From the NCBI RefSeq assembly GCF_042731755.1, contig NZ_JBHWLR010000010.1:1-64000 (forward strand): a stretch of 64,000 bases of DNA, read 5' to 3'. Shown in pieces: positions 18,001 through 24,829 of this stretch (the stretch's first letter is position 1; every line of letters begins with the position of its first letter). Source of the DNA: Promicromonospora sp042731755 (GTDB lineage Bacteria > Actinomycetota > Actinomycetes > Actinomycetales > Cellulomonadaceae). Made by a program: the position numbers and the translations under genes. A model generated the notes under the pieces. The model did not search any database and was not told the DNA's origin. It saw only the letters and a list, made by a program, of their open reading frames with translations.

Positions 18001-19572
18001 TCCGAGGCCGGCGTGCCGACGCCCCGCAAGCCGTGGCTGGAGGAGCTGGCCGCCACCTACGACCTGGCGCTGCTCCCCAACCGGCGCACGGACTCGCAGC
18101 TCGTGCTCGGCGTGCTCGACAACCCGCCGCAGCAGGCTCAGCCGACCGTGCACTACGAGCCGGACACCGACGGCAACCTCGCGATCTACGGCACCGGTGG
18201 TACGGGCAAGAGCACGACGCTGCGGACCATCGCGGTGTCGGCGGGCCTGACGCACCGGGGTGGCCCGGTGCAGGTCTACGGCATCGACTGCGGCTCCGGC
18301 GGTCTGTCGATGCTGGAGAACCTGCCGCACGTGGGCGCGGTGATCGCCGGGGACGACGAGGAGCGCGTGACCCGGCTCATGCGCCGGCTGCGCGACACGC
18401 TGGACCAGCGCTCCGACCGATTCGCCGCCGTGCGGGCGACGACCATCGACGAGTACCGCCGCCTGGCGAACAAGCCCGACGAGCCCCGCATCATCGTGCT
18501 CGTCGACGGCATCGGGGCCTTCCGCGAGGCCTACGAGAACATCACGGCCCGCGGGTTCTCGATCTTCGGCACCTTCACGCAGCTCGCCACCGACGGTCGA
18601 CCCGTCGGGATCCACCTCGTCATGACCGGTGACCGTGCGGTCTCCGTGCCGCCCTCCCTCGCCTCCACGGTGCAGAAGCGCATCGTGCACCGGATGGCGA
18701 AGGAGGACGACTACATCATGCTGAACGTCCCGAAGGACGTGCTGACCCCGGCGTCCGCGCCGGGGCGGGCGATCATGTACGGCCAGGAGGCCCAGATCGC
18801 CGTGCTCGGCGGGGACTCCAACGCGGCGGTGCAGTCGCGCGAGCTGGCCCGGCTGGAGCAGACGATGCGCACGGTGGGCGGCGTGCCGCAGGCGCCCGGC
18901 ATCGAGCGGCTGCCCGACACGTTCACGCTGGACCAGCTGCCGCAGCGCACCGGGGAGCTGGCCACCATCGGTCTGCGCGACCTCGACATCGCGCCGGTGG
19001 GCCTGCCGCTGCGCGGCCCGCTCATGGTGGCGGGCCCGCCCGGATCAGGTCGGACGACGGCGTTCGTGACGCTCGCGACCGCGCTGCGCAGGAACGGGGC
19101 CGGGCGGCTGGTGTACCTGTCGTCGCGGCGGTCCAGCCTGTCGGCGCTGGACCTCTGGGACATGCAGGCGTCCTCCCCGGAGGACGTCGTGGAGGCGCTC
19201 AAGGAGCTCACCACGCTCCTCGAGAGCGATCGGACGACCCCCGGTACGCTCACCGTGATGGTCGAGAACTACACCGAGCTCACCGGCACGCCGGCGGAGA
19301 AGCCGATGGAGGCGTTCGTCAAGCTCGCGTCCCGCAAGGACCAGCTGGTCGTCGGTGAGTCGGAGTCGTCCACCTGGAGCAAGGCGTTCACGTTGGCGGG
19401 GCCGTTCAAGTCCGGCCGCAACGGCCTGCTCCTGACCCCCGGGGACTCGGACGGCGACGTGCTCATGAACACGCCGCTGGGCCGGATCCGGCGCAAGGAC
19501 TTCCCGCCCGGCCGTGGCTTCCTCGTCACCGCCGGAAGGGCAACCAAGATCCACGTCGCCCTCCCGGGCTGA
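15097..19572 (+). CDS. EssC-like FtsK/SpoIIIE type VII secretion ATPase with FHA domain
   Basis: A 1491-residue protein with the architecture of type VII motor ATPases. The N-terminal ~95 residues form a small beta-grasp/ubiquitin-like or FHA-like domain. A clear FHA domain (~105-200; IGRDRGMDVRL, SKRHARV, SANGL) and two adjacent membrane helices (~240-287) follow. Three ATPase modules then appear: module 1 has Walker A GTTGAGKSEF (~707) and Walker B IIVVDEF (~810); module 2 has GTGGTGKSTT (~1032); module 3 has a degenerate Walker A, GPPGSGRTT (~1313), with Arg for Lys. Length and FHA content match Firmicutes EssC better than mycobacterial EccC. It probably drives export of the WXG proteins encoded next. 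Confidence 0.92.
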   Translation: MRIKLTLNRPDESGVNVAVTADATATVRDVAEALFSGDPTRNGAPAPENLTLQVVGDGSTSFTSGRVLTPTNDLVQAGLRSGSVVSIVRVSEQFVNAGQDRGTAVAQLRVLDGPDAGREFPLPVGTTYIGRDRGMDVRLSDGQVSKRHARVVVGESIEVHDLASANGLVMGGKRTTRAVLTSSDTVTLGETTLSVVALHRSTSLVPTSPVVEFNRSPRVVTRFGEIKIKAPKPPKPVQPQRLPWLMMLAPMAMGAAMYSVTRNPMSLMFMFMSPVMMVGMYFDRKMYGKKQFKEASENFERAVVATSERIDATHAVERAVRLAESPSLAESLDAVRRLGGLMWTHRPEHRSFLSVRFGLGSAPSRTEFDEPRENDAVPEHWQRVLDLQQQCITIHDVPMGAGLRYGGNIGIAGPSGIVEPVGRSVLLQIAALHSPADVVVTALTSARSRADWEWLEWLPHTGSPHSPLGASDHLADDSGSGISLLTRLEELVEGRGVSLDGHAPLVGEMDAEKNRNEAPPKPLLPSVVVLVEDDAPVERARLVRLAEHGAAAGVYVVWIAPTVEQLPAACRTFVLLNSDSENSGAMTGEVHYGQLAYPVRCEVADLATAREVARILSPVVDVGAPTDDESDLPRAVSYLALAGTEMGKDSNTVVERWRENLSLTPRDGSPPVRRKTPTNLRALIGHDGVEPFHLDLRTQGPHALVGGTTGAGKSEFLQSWVLGMAAAHSPDRVTFLFVDYKGGAAFADCVHLPHTVGLVTDLSPHLVRRALSSLRAELHYREHLLNRKKAKDLASLERTGDPEAPPSLIIVVDEFAALVGEVPEFVDGVIDVAQRGRSLGLHLILATQRPAGVIKDSLRANTNLRIALRMADEHDSKDVLGDDMAAHFSPSIPGRGAAKTGPGRLTTFQTGYAGGWTKDEPERSSLDVEEMDFGTGRRWELPAPEVIENVDPGPNDIARMVSTIRRAASEAGVPTPRKPWLEELAATYDLALLPNRRTDSQLVLGVLDNPPQQAQPTVHYEPDTDGNLAIYGTGGTGKSTTLRTIAVSAGLTHRGGPVQVYGIDCGSGGLSMLENLPHVGAVIAGDDEERVTRLMRRLRDTLDQRSDRFAAVRATTIDEYRRLANKPDEPRIIVLVDGIGAFREAYENITARGFSIFGTFTQLATDGRPVGIHLVMTGDRAVSVPPSLASTVQKRIVHRMAKEDDYIMLNVPKDVLTPASAPGRAIMYGQEAQIAVLGGDSNAAVQSRELARLEQTMRTVGGVPQAPGIERLPDTFTLDQLPQRTGELATIGLRDLDIAPVGLPLRGPLMVAGPPGSGRTTAFVTLATALRRNGAGRLVYLSSRRSSLSALDLWDMQASSPEDVVEALKELTTLLESDRTTPGTLTVMVENYTELTGTPAEKPMEAFVKLASRKDQLVVGESESSTWSKAFTLAGPFKSGRNGLLLTPGDSDGDVLMNTPLGRIRRKDFPPGRGFLVTAGRATKIHVALPG

Positions 19573-19649
19573 CGTGCAGGGGATGGGGAGTCCTCCCCAT
19601 TCCGCCTTGTCACGGGCCGTGAAATAGTTCGTGACGTCGCAGAATCGGA

Positions 19650-19668
19650 GGCTGTCCTCGGGACAGCC
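19650..19668 (+). promoter_or_regulatory. Small hairpin just upstream of the WXG100 ribosome site
   Basis: A 7-bp stem (19650-19656 with 19662-19668) and a 5-base loop end seven bases before the AAAGGAG ribosome site of the WXG100 gene. It could stabilise the mRNA 5' end or affect translation; this is speculative. Confidence 0.35.
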
Positions 19669-19687
19669 ACAGACAAAGGAGCATGGC

Positions 19688-19972
19688 ATGGTCGCAGAGG
19701 GTGGCAACGTTTTCGGTCTTGATGTCGAGGCAGTCAAGAGCCTCGCCAACACGCTCCGGACGCAGGCCGAGGGTGTCCGCCAGGTCGTCCAGACCATCAC
19801 GAGCCAGATGGCCCAGACCCAGTGGAACGGCCCGGACGCCGTCCAGTTCCAGGAGGAGTGGGACGGTACCCACGCCACCAAGCTGAACGAGATCGCCGCC
19901 GCGATCGAGGCCTACGGCACCACCGCCGACAACAACGCCTCGATGCAGCAGGACACCTCCAGCTCGTACTGA
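19688..19972 (+). CDS. WXG100-family secreted protein (EsxA-like)
   Basis: A 94-residue helical protein of the classic WXG100 length with the turn motif WNG (QWNGPDA, mid-protein) between two predicted helices. WXG100 proteins are small substrates and structural partners of type VII secretion ATPases. The ATG at 19688 is chosen because AAAGGAG lies seven bases upstream and the length fits the family; an upstream in-frame start would add 19 polar residues. It follows the EssC-like ATPase gene by 115 bases and is followed by a 17-bp hairpin. Confidence 0.93.
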   Translation: MVAEGGNVFGLDVEAVKSLANTLRTQAEGVRQVVQTITSQMAQTQWNGPDAVQFQEEWDGTHATKLNEIAAAIEAYGTTADNNASMQQDTSSSY

Positions 19973-20020
19973 TCGAGCTCGAGCTGTCCGGTCGGGCCCC
20001 CGCACTCGCGAGGCCCGGTA

Positions 20021-20058
20021 CAAGAGGTGCGGGACCGTCGTCGGTCCCGCACCTCTTG
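20021..20058 (+). terminator. 17-bp perfect hairpin between the two WXG genes
   Basis: Arms 20021-20037 and 20042-20058 are perfectly complementary around a 4-base loop. There is no T-run, but the stem is very stable. It may act as a partial terminator, giving more WXG100 transcript than downstream transcript. Confidence 0.65.
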
Positions 20059-20124
20059 AGTCAGTAGCGAGCCAGATCCGGGCCAGGCCCAGCGCCGTCA
20101 TCGGCGGGACGTGAGGAGAACCAT

Positions 20125-21318
20125 GTGAGCGGCGAAATGTACGGCGCCGATATCGAGTCGCTGCGCCTGCTTGCCGACAAGATCGACGAGGGCAGCGAGA
20201 CTCTCGAGACCGTCGTCACGACGGTGACGGCCGTGATCCCGGAGTCGGAGAACGGCTGGCACGGCCCGGACGCAGAGGGCTTCCGCGACGAGTGGAACAG
20301 CAACCACCTCGCGAAGCTCAAGGAGACGGCCACCGCGCTGACCGAGGTCGCGACCAAGGTGCGCGCGAACGCGGACGCCCAGGCGGCGACGTCGGACGAC
20401 TACGCGGGTGGTGGCGCCGGAGCGGGTATCGGTATCGGCGCGGGTGCTGGAGCAGGCGCCGGAGCCGGGGCCGGTGCCGGCGGCGGTGAGGGTGGCGGCG
20501 AAGAGGGCGGCGGCGGCCCCTCCTTCTCGGGCAACGGCCCGGAGGGCGAGTTCGAGCGGAACAACAGCGAGTACACCTCCGAGCGCCACGGCACCTACGA
20601 CGAGAACGGCAACTTCACGCCGAGCGGCACGGACGCCGAGGGCAACCCGATCGACGCGGCCAACGGCAAGGGCGACCCGAACGCGAACATCACGCTCGCC
20701 GAGGGCGAGGTCGAGGGATTCGTCGGCGCCGAGGCGGGCGTCGAGGGCGAGTTCGGCTCCGAGGACGGCGCGCACGGTTCCGGCGAGGCCTCGGTGCAGG
20801 CGGGTCTCGGTGCGGAGGCGAGCGGTTCGGTCGGCCTCAACGAGAACGGGCTGACCGCCGAGGGCGCAGCAGGTGTGTCGGCGGGCGCGACCGCGAGCGC
20901 GAGCGGACAGGTCGGATACGGCGAGCACATCAGCGCCGAGGGCAACGCCGAGGCCTTCGTCGGCGGGCGCGCCGAGGCCGAGGCCGGTATGACGCTGGGC
21001 CCGGAGGGCCTCGGTGTCAGCGCCGGTGGCGAGGCGTTCGCCGGTGGCCAGGCCTCGGCAGGCGCTTCCGGTACGGTGGCCGGCGTGACGGCCGGTGCCG
21101 AGGGTGAGGTCTACGCCGGTATCGGCGTCAAGGCCAACGCAGACATCGACGTGGGCTGGGACAACGTCGGGGTCGACTTCGAGCTCGGGGCCGCCCTGGG
21201 TGTCGGGGCCGGGTTCTCGGTGTCGTTCGACGTCTCGCCTGCTGACACGGTCGACGCAATCGCTGACGCCGGTGGCGCAGCACTCGATGGCATCGGTGAC
21301 TTCACCGGACTCTGGTGA
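20125..21318 (+). CDS. WXG-type N-terminus fused to a Gly/Ala/Glu-rich domain (candidate type VII substrate)
   Basis: A 397-residue protein starting at GTG after GTGAGGAGAA. The first ~95 residues are a WXG100-like helical hairpin with turn GWHGPDAEGF; it shares the pattern GPDA..F..EW...H..KL with the preceding WXG100 protein, so the two are related. A Gly/Ala stretch (~residues 94-120) leads to a long, repetitive, acidic tail of alternating Gly, Ala, Ser, Val and Glu, such as AEGNAEAFVGG and SAGGEAFAGG, ending in an amphipathic segment and Leu-Trp. There are no Cys residues and no recognised toxin motif. It is likely secreted by the EssC-like system; the tail could be a beta-rich surface, fibre or lipid-binding module. 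Confidence 0.8.
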   Translation: MSGEMYGADIESLRLLADKIDEGSETLETVVTTVTAVIPESENGWHGPDAEGFRDEWNSNHLAKLKETATALTEVATKVRANADAQAATSDDYAGGGAGAGIGIGAGAGAGAGAGAGAGGGEGGGEEGGGGPSFSGNGPEGEFERNNSEYTSERHGTYDENGNFTPSGTDAEGNPIDAANGKGDPNANITLAEGEVEGFVGAEAGVEGEFGSEDGAHGSGEASVQAGLGAEASGSVGLNENGLTAEGAAGVSAGATASASGQVGYGEHISAEGNAEAFVGGRAEAEAGMTLGPEGLGVSAGGEAFAGGQASAGASGTVAGVTAGAEGEVYAGIGVKANADIDVGWDNVGVDFELGAALGVGAGFSVSFDVSPADTVDAIADAGGAALDGIGDFTGLW

Positions 21319-21348
21319 CCCGTTCCGGAAACCTGATTGGATAACAGC

Positions 21349-21825
21349 ATGAGCACAGTCACCTACCCGAGCGAGACCTTTCCCGGTTTCCCCGAGGTCG
21401 TCATGGACTGCCCCGAGGGCTGGGCCCCGCGCTCCTTGCCGGAGGCCCAGATAGCGATCCTCCAGGAGCGCCCAGAGGGTGAGTTCCGGCCGAACGTGCT
21501 GGTCGTCATCCAGCGGCTGAGCCCGGAGCAGACCTTCGAGGCGGTCGTGCAGCGGGCACTCGCCAAGTTCGAGTCGCTGCCGGGCTACAAGGAGGTGGGC
21601 CGGGTCAAGACCACCGTCTCCGGTCTGCCGGCCCTCCGCGTCGAGGGCGCCTGGACGAGCGACTCGACGGGCACGATGGCGCAGGCGCTCCGCCTGGCCG
21701 TCGTCGAGCACGACGGGGTACGCGACGTGGTCGAGATCACCGGCACCTGCGCGGGATCCCAGGCCAAGGAGGTGTGGTCGACCGTCAGGGCGATCCAGGA
21801 CAGCGTAGAGCTGGCGAACGGATGA
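21349..21825 (+). CDS. LpqN/DcrB-like (DUF1795-type) protein without signal peptide
   Basis: A 158-residue soluble protein whose pattern (CPEGW near the start, then alternating strands and the segment VSGLPALRVEGAW) resembles the DcrB/LpqN family, which has a PsbP-like fold. No signal peptide or membrane segment is seen, so it may be cytoplasmic or exported with a partner. ATG at 21349 is preferred over an upstream TTG. It overlaps the next gene by ATGA. Related in overall design to the lipoprotein at 22.7 kb. Function unknown. Confidence 0.65.
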   Translation: MSTVTYPSETFPGFPEVVMDCPEGWAPRSLPEAQIAILQERPEGEFRPNVLVVIQRLSPEQTFEAVVQRALAKFESLPGYKEVGRVKTTVSGLPALRVEGAWTSDSTGTMAQALRLAVVEHDGVRDVVEITGTCAGSQAKEVWSTVRAIQDSVELANG

Positions 21826-22598
21826 GCGGCGCGCAGGACCCCTCGTCCGACAAGCAGTTCGCGGTAGCCAGCCGGCGCATCGTCTTCGTCGTCGGCTCCA
21901 TCCTGTTCGTCGGCGCCATCCTCCTCTTCCTCAACGGCCAGGTGGCGCTCGGCATCGTCCTCCTCGTCGTCGCGGCGGCCGCGGTCGTGTGGCGTGGTAT
22001 CTGGACCGTGCGGCGCGGGCAGCGCGCGCTCGCCGAGGTCGAGCGGGCGGAGGTGCCGGACGGCGCGGTCCGCGCCCCCGGCGCCCCGGCGCCGGTGGAG
22101 GACGTCGTGGCGCAGCTCGTCGGGATGAACAGCGACGGCCTGCCCTACCAGATCGACGCGGAGCGGACCCCCAAGGGGGTGCGGGTCACCGTGCAGTGGA
22201 AGCACGAGGAGATGCGCTGGCAGACCCTCTTCGTGCGCGGGTCGCAGGCGTTCGCGTGGCGGATGGAGGTCGACCTCGACCCGGCCACGGCGCACTACAA
22301 GTTCGTCGAGCACTCCGGGAAGGCGTCGGTTCGCGCCGCCGCCGGCCCGATGGGGGCGACGGCCTACGGCAACTGGACGTGGCAGAAGGGCAAGACGGCC
22401 GGTGGCACCTCGGCATCCTTCGTCGAGGGCGCCGACGGCCAGGTCCGCGTGGTCGGTCAGACCGGCGACCGCACCTCGTGGGAGGGCGCCGTCATGATCA
22501 AGCCGGCCGACGCGAAGGTGCCGGTGTTCACCGTCCTGCGGAACAACGGCTGGCGGCCGCCCCGGGACTGGTCCGGAGCGCGGATGTTCGAGAAGTAG
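21822..22598 (+). CDS. Two-helix membrane protein of unknown function
   Basis: A 258-residue protein with a short polar N-terminus, two closely spaced membrane helices (~residues 18-60) and a C-terminal ~190-residue domain rich in beta strands and aromatic residues (W, Y, F). I do not recognise the family. Its start overlaps the preceding stop (ATGA), so it is probably made together with the LpqN/DcrB-like protein. Position in the cluster suggests an accessory envelope role in secretion. Confidence 0.65.
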   Translation: MSGAQDPSSDKQFAVASRRIVFVVGSILFVGAILLFLNGQVALGIVLLVVAAAAVVWRGIWTVRRGQRALAEVERAEVPDGAVRAPGAPAPVEDVVAQLVGMNSDGLPYQIDAERTPKGVRVTVQWKHEEMRWQTLFVRGSQAFAWRMEVDLDPATAHYKFVEHSGKASVRAAAGPMGATAYGNWTWQKGKTAGGTSASFVEGADGQVRVVGQTGDRTSWEGAVMIKPADAKVPVFTVLRNNGWRPPRDWSGARMFEK

Positions 22599-22599
22599 G

Positions 22600-22621
22600 A
22601 GCCGGCCCGGGCGGGCCGGCT
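22600..22621 (+). terminator. GC-rich hairpin after the two-helix membrane protein
   Basis: 9-bp arms (22600-22608, 22613-22621) around a 4-base loop begin immediately after the stop codon. It may terminate the 21.3-22.6 kb unit. Confidence 0.5.
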
Positions 22622-22687
22622 TCACGTCGTATCGCACCCCGGTGGCGCCCACCGATGCGGCGCCACCCCAATGGAAGTGAGTGATTC

Positions 22688-23305
22688 ATGCGTTCCCGTC
22701 GTTCCATCCTGGCCGCAGTGACGGCCCTGCTCCTCGCACCGGCGCTGGCGGCCTGCTCGTTCTCGGCCGGCGAGCTCGAGCCGATCGGCGGGGAGTCCGG
22801 GGCAGCGGAGTCGCCCGCAGAGTCGCCTGCCGCGCCGGAGGCGGGCGCGGAGGTGCAGACGATCACCGCGGAGCACCTCACTGCGCAGGTCCCGGCCGAC
22901 TGGGAGTCGATCGGCGACGCCGACGGCTGGTCCTACGTCCACCAGCTCACCAACAGCGAGGGCGGGGTGGCCGGCCGCATCGGGTTCATCCCCGGTGGTG
23001 CGGCCATGACCGCGCCGGAGGCCATCGACTGGTTCATCGGCCAGATCAAGGGCAAGGGCTCGACCAACGAGAACTACGCACCGGTCACCACGCTCCGTAC
23101 TGGGGACGACCGGGCCAACACCTCCTACACCTACGACTCCGCGGGTCAGGAGTACACGGCCGTGGTCTGGGCCATCACCGACGCCAACGGGATCCCGTCC
23201 CTGATCCAGCTCTCCGGTGCTCCGGACGTGCTGACCACGGACCTCGTCGCGCAGGTCGACGCGAGCCTGGACGTCACGGGCAACTGGGAAGGCACGACCA
23301 ACTGA
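22688..23305 (+). CDS. Lipoprotein, LpqN/DcrB-like
   Basis: A 205-residue lipoprotein with a basic start (MRSRR), a hydrophobic core and the lipobox LAAC (Cys at ~residue 22). A low-complexity Ser/Glu/Ala linker connects to a ~150-residue beta-rich domain (VPADWESIGD...SYTYDSAGQEYTAVVW) similar in layout to DUF1795/LpqN proteins. It would be anchored on the outer face of the membrane. It lies among small membrane genes downstream of the WXG cluster; LpqN-like lipoproteins in other actinobacteria bind exported or envelope partners, so a similar accessory role is plausible. Confidence 0.75.
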   Translation: MRSRRSILAAVTALLLAPALAACSFSAGELEPIGGESGAAESPAESPAAPEAGAEVQTITAEHLTAQVPADWESIGDADGWSYVHQLTNSEGGVAGRIGFIPGGAAMTAPEAIDWFIGQIKGKGSTNENYAPVTTLRTGDDRANTSYTYDSAGQEYTAVVWAITDANGIPSLIQLSGAPDVLTTDLVAQVDASLDVTGNWEGTTN

Positions 23306-23316
23306 TCGAACCCGTC

Positions 23317-23357
23317 CGGGGGTGGTGCGGTGACCTTCGGGTGCCGCACCGCCCCCG
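23317..23357 (+). terminator. Long hairpin with TTCG loop after the lipoprotein gene
   Basis: A near-complementary ~18-bp stem (one bulge and G-T pairs) with a TTCG tetraloop starts 12 bases after the stop codon. This is a good terminator candidate. Confidence 0.65.
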
Positions 23358-23442
23358 ACGCGTTCTCGTCTCACCCTGATCTCGAACGAAGGGCGTGCCC
23401 CATGAGAAGCACCCGAGAGCACCCGGCCGACGTGGTCGCCCG

Positions 23443-23667
23443 ATGAGCGGCCTCGGTCGGTGGAGCCTCTGGATCGGTCTCGGTCTCATCGTGGTCACGG
23501 TGCTGGCCAGGGTGCTCGACCTGATCCCGGTGACGGTGATCGCGGGCATCCTGGGCCTGATCGCGGTCGGCATCGCGGGTTACGACTGGCTCTACGAAGC
23601 GACCTCGAGGGCGGAGCTCCGGCGTCGGGCGGCCCGGGTCCGGCGCGAACGTGAGCTGGGGCGCTAG
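23443..23667 (+). CDS. Small two-helix membrane protein, copy 1
   Basis: A 74-residue protein: two membrane helices (~residues 5-45) and a basic Arg-rich C-terminal tail (RRRAARVRRERELGR). It is clearly paralogous to the protein at 24464-24697, sharing RWSLWIG.GLI, LDLIPVTVI and the basic tail. Start at 23443 is inferred by alignment with the paralogue; an upstream start would add 16 residues. A possible 14-codon reading frame at 23402-23446 overlaps this start. Function unknown. Confidence 0.65.
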   Translation: MSGLGRWSLWIGLGLIVVTVLARVLDLIPVTVIAGILGLIAVGIAGYDWLYEATSRAELRRRAARVRRERELGR

Positions 23668-23690
23668 TCTCTCGTCCGTCGGGGGGCAGG

Positions 23691-24467
23691 GTGTCTTCCA
23701 CGTCTGTCGGGAAGGCAGCTGCGATGGTGGGTAGTAGATCTGTTACCGGTGACGGGGTCACGCGGAAGGTCCGCCGGATCGCGGCGGAGCTTCCGGAGCT
23801 CGGCGAGATCCGCCACGTCGAGGCCAACCCGCCGTCGCCGAAGGCGTGGTGGGTCACCATCGCGGCCGGACTGGTCTTCACGGTGCTGCCCGCGCTCGGG
23901 AACGGTGACGTCGTCGACTCCCTCGTCCAGGGCGTCGCGATGGTCCTGCTCGCCTGGCTGATCCTCGGCTACCTGGGCGCGGAGAAGGTCGTGGTGCTCG
24001 ACCGTGGGCTCCTGATCGGCTCGTTCGCCCTGTTCCTCAGGCCCCGCGTGGTGCCGTTCGACCGGTTCGACGCCGGTTCGATCACCGCGGTGCGGCCGGG
24101 GTGGAAGCTCGCCGGGATGCTGGGCGGCCACACTCCCCTCACGACGGGCCGCACCACCGTGTGGGCCTGGAACGGCGTGGCGTTCGTCGCGGCGCTGGGT
24201 GCGACCGCGCGGCGGCGCGACGCCGACGCCTCCGGCATCTTCCGCGCGGAGGACCCCGAGCGGCGGGATCGGCTCGTGTGGTGGTTCGGCACCTGGCGGC
24301 AGCCCGACCGGCTGGTGGGCGCGCTGGAGTCCGCCCTGGTGGACTTGGGGCATCCGGTCGCGGGCTTGTCCCAGCGGGTGCTGCCCATGGTCCGGATCAG
24401 CGGTGTTCCTGCCGACGCGGCCACCCAGGTGCCCCGGCTCGTGGCGGCGCTGGAGCGTGCAGCATGA
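23691..24467 (+). CDS. Membrane protein with PH-like C-terminal domain, unknown function
   Basis: A 258-residue protein starting at GTG behind a G-rich ribosome site; an ATG 33 bases downstream is an alternative. It has a polar N-terminus, two membrane helices (~residues 50-100) and a C-terminal region of alternating strands. I do not recognise the family. It sits between the two paralogous small membrane protein genes and overlaps the second by ATGA. Confidence 0.6.
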   Translation: MSSTSVGKAAAMVGSRSVTGDGVTRKVRRIAAELPELGEIRHVEANPPSPKAWWVTIAAGLVFTVLPALGNGDVVDSLVQGVAMVLLAWLILGYLGAEKVVVLDRGLLIGSFALFLRPRVVPFDRFDAGSITAVRPGWKLAGMLGGHTPLTTGRTTVWAWNGVAFVAALGATARRRDADASGIFRAEDPERRDRLVWWFGTWRQPDRLVGALESALVDLGHPVAGLSQRVLPMVRISGVPADAATQVPRLVAALERAA

Positions 24468-24697
24468 GCGCCGAACGCACGGTCATCAGATGGAGCCTGT
24501 GGATCGGCGTCGGGCTCATCGTCGTCGCCTTGATCGCCCGGGCGCTGGACCTCATCCCCGTCACCGTGATCGTGGGGCTCCTGGGCCTGCTCGCGCTCGG
24601 CTTCGCGGGGTACGGGGCGCTGGACGAGGCGGCCAGTCGCGCCAGCCTCCGGCGTCGGGCGGACAGGGTGAAGCGGGAGCGCGAGCAGGGCCGCTGA
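24464..24697 (+). CDS. Small two-helix membrane protein, copy 2
   Basis: A 77-residue paralogue of the protein at 23443: RWSLWIGVGLIV, LDLIPVTVI and the C-terminal basic tail RRRADRVKREREQGR are shared. The ATG overlaps the stop of the preceding gene (ATGA), supporting translational coupling. A tandem duplication with one intervening gene is the simplest origin. It ends the block that began with the MoxR operon. Confidence 0.7.
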   Translation: MSAERTVIRWSLWIGVGLIVVALIARALDLIPVTVIVGLLGLLALGFAGYGALDEAASRASLRRRADRVKREREQGR

Positions 24698-24775
24698 GCC
24701 CGGAACGCGAGGATTCTCACAGTAACCCCACGTCCACCCCCTGAACCGGGGGTGAGGTGCGCCTTACCCGGTCGG

Positions 24776-24781
24776 TAGAAT
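24776..24781 (+). promoter_or_regulatory. Candidate -10 element for the ferredoxin reductase gene
   Basis: TAGAAT lies about 49 bases before the start codon, just after a 7-bp hairpin (24735-24754). No convincing -35 box is seen. Confidence 0.35.
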
Positions 24782-24829
24782 CGGTAGCGGCCTTCGCTTC
24801 CCTTGTCCTCGACCGGAAGGCGCCCCTTC

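Noticed and set aside
14965..18690. A 1241-codon open frame antisense to the EssC-like ATPase gene
   Set aside because: It mirrors the real gene, is dominated by Arg/His/Gly/Val/Asp as expected from the complement of high-GC code, and has no recognisable domain.
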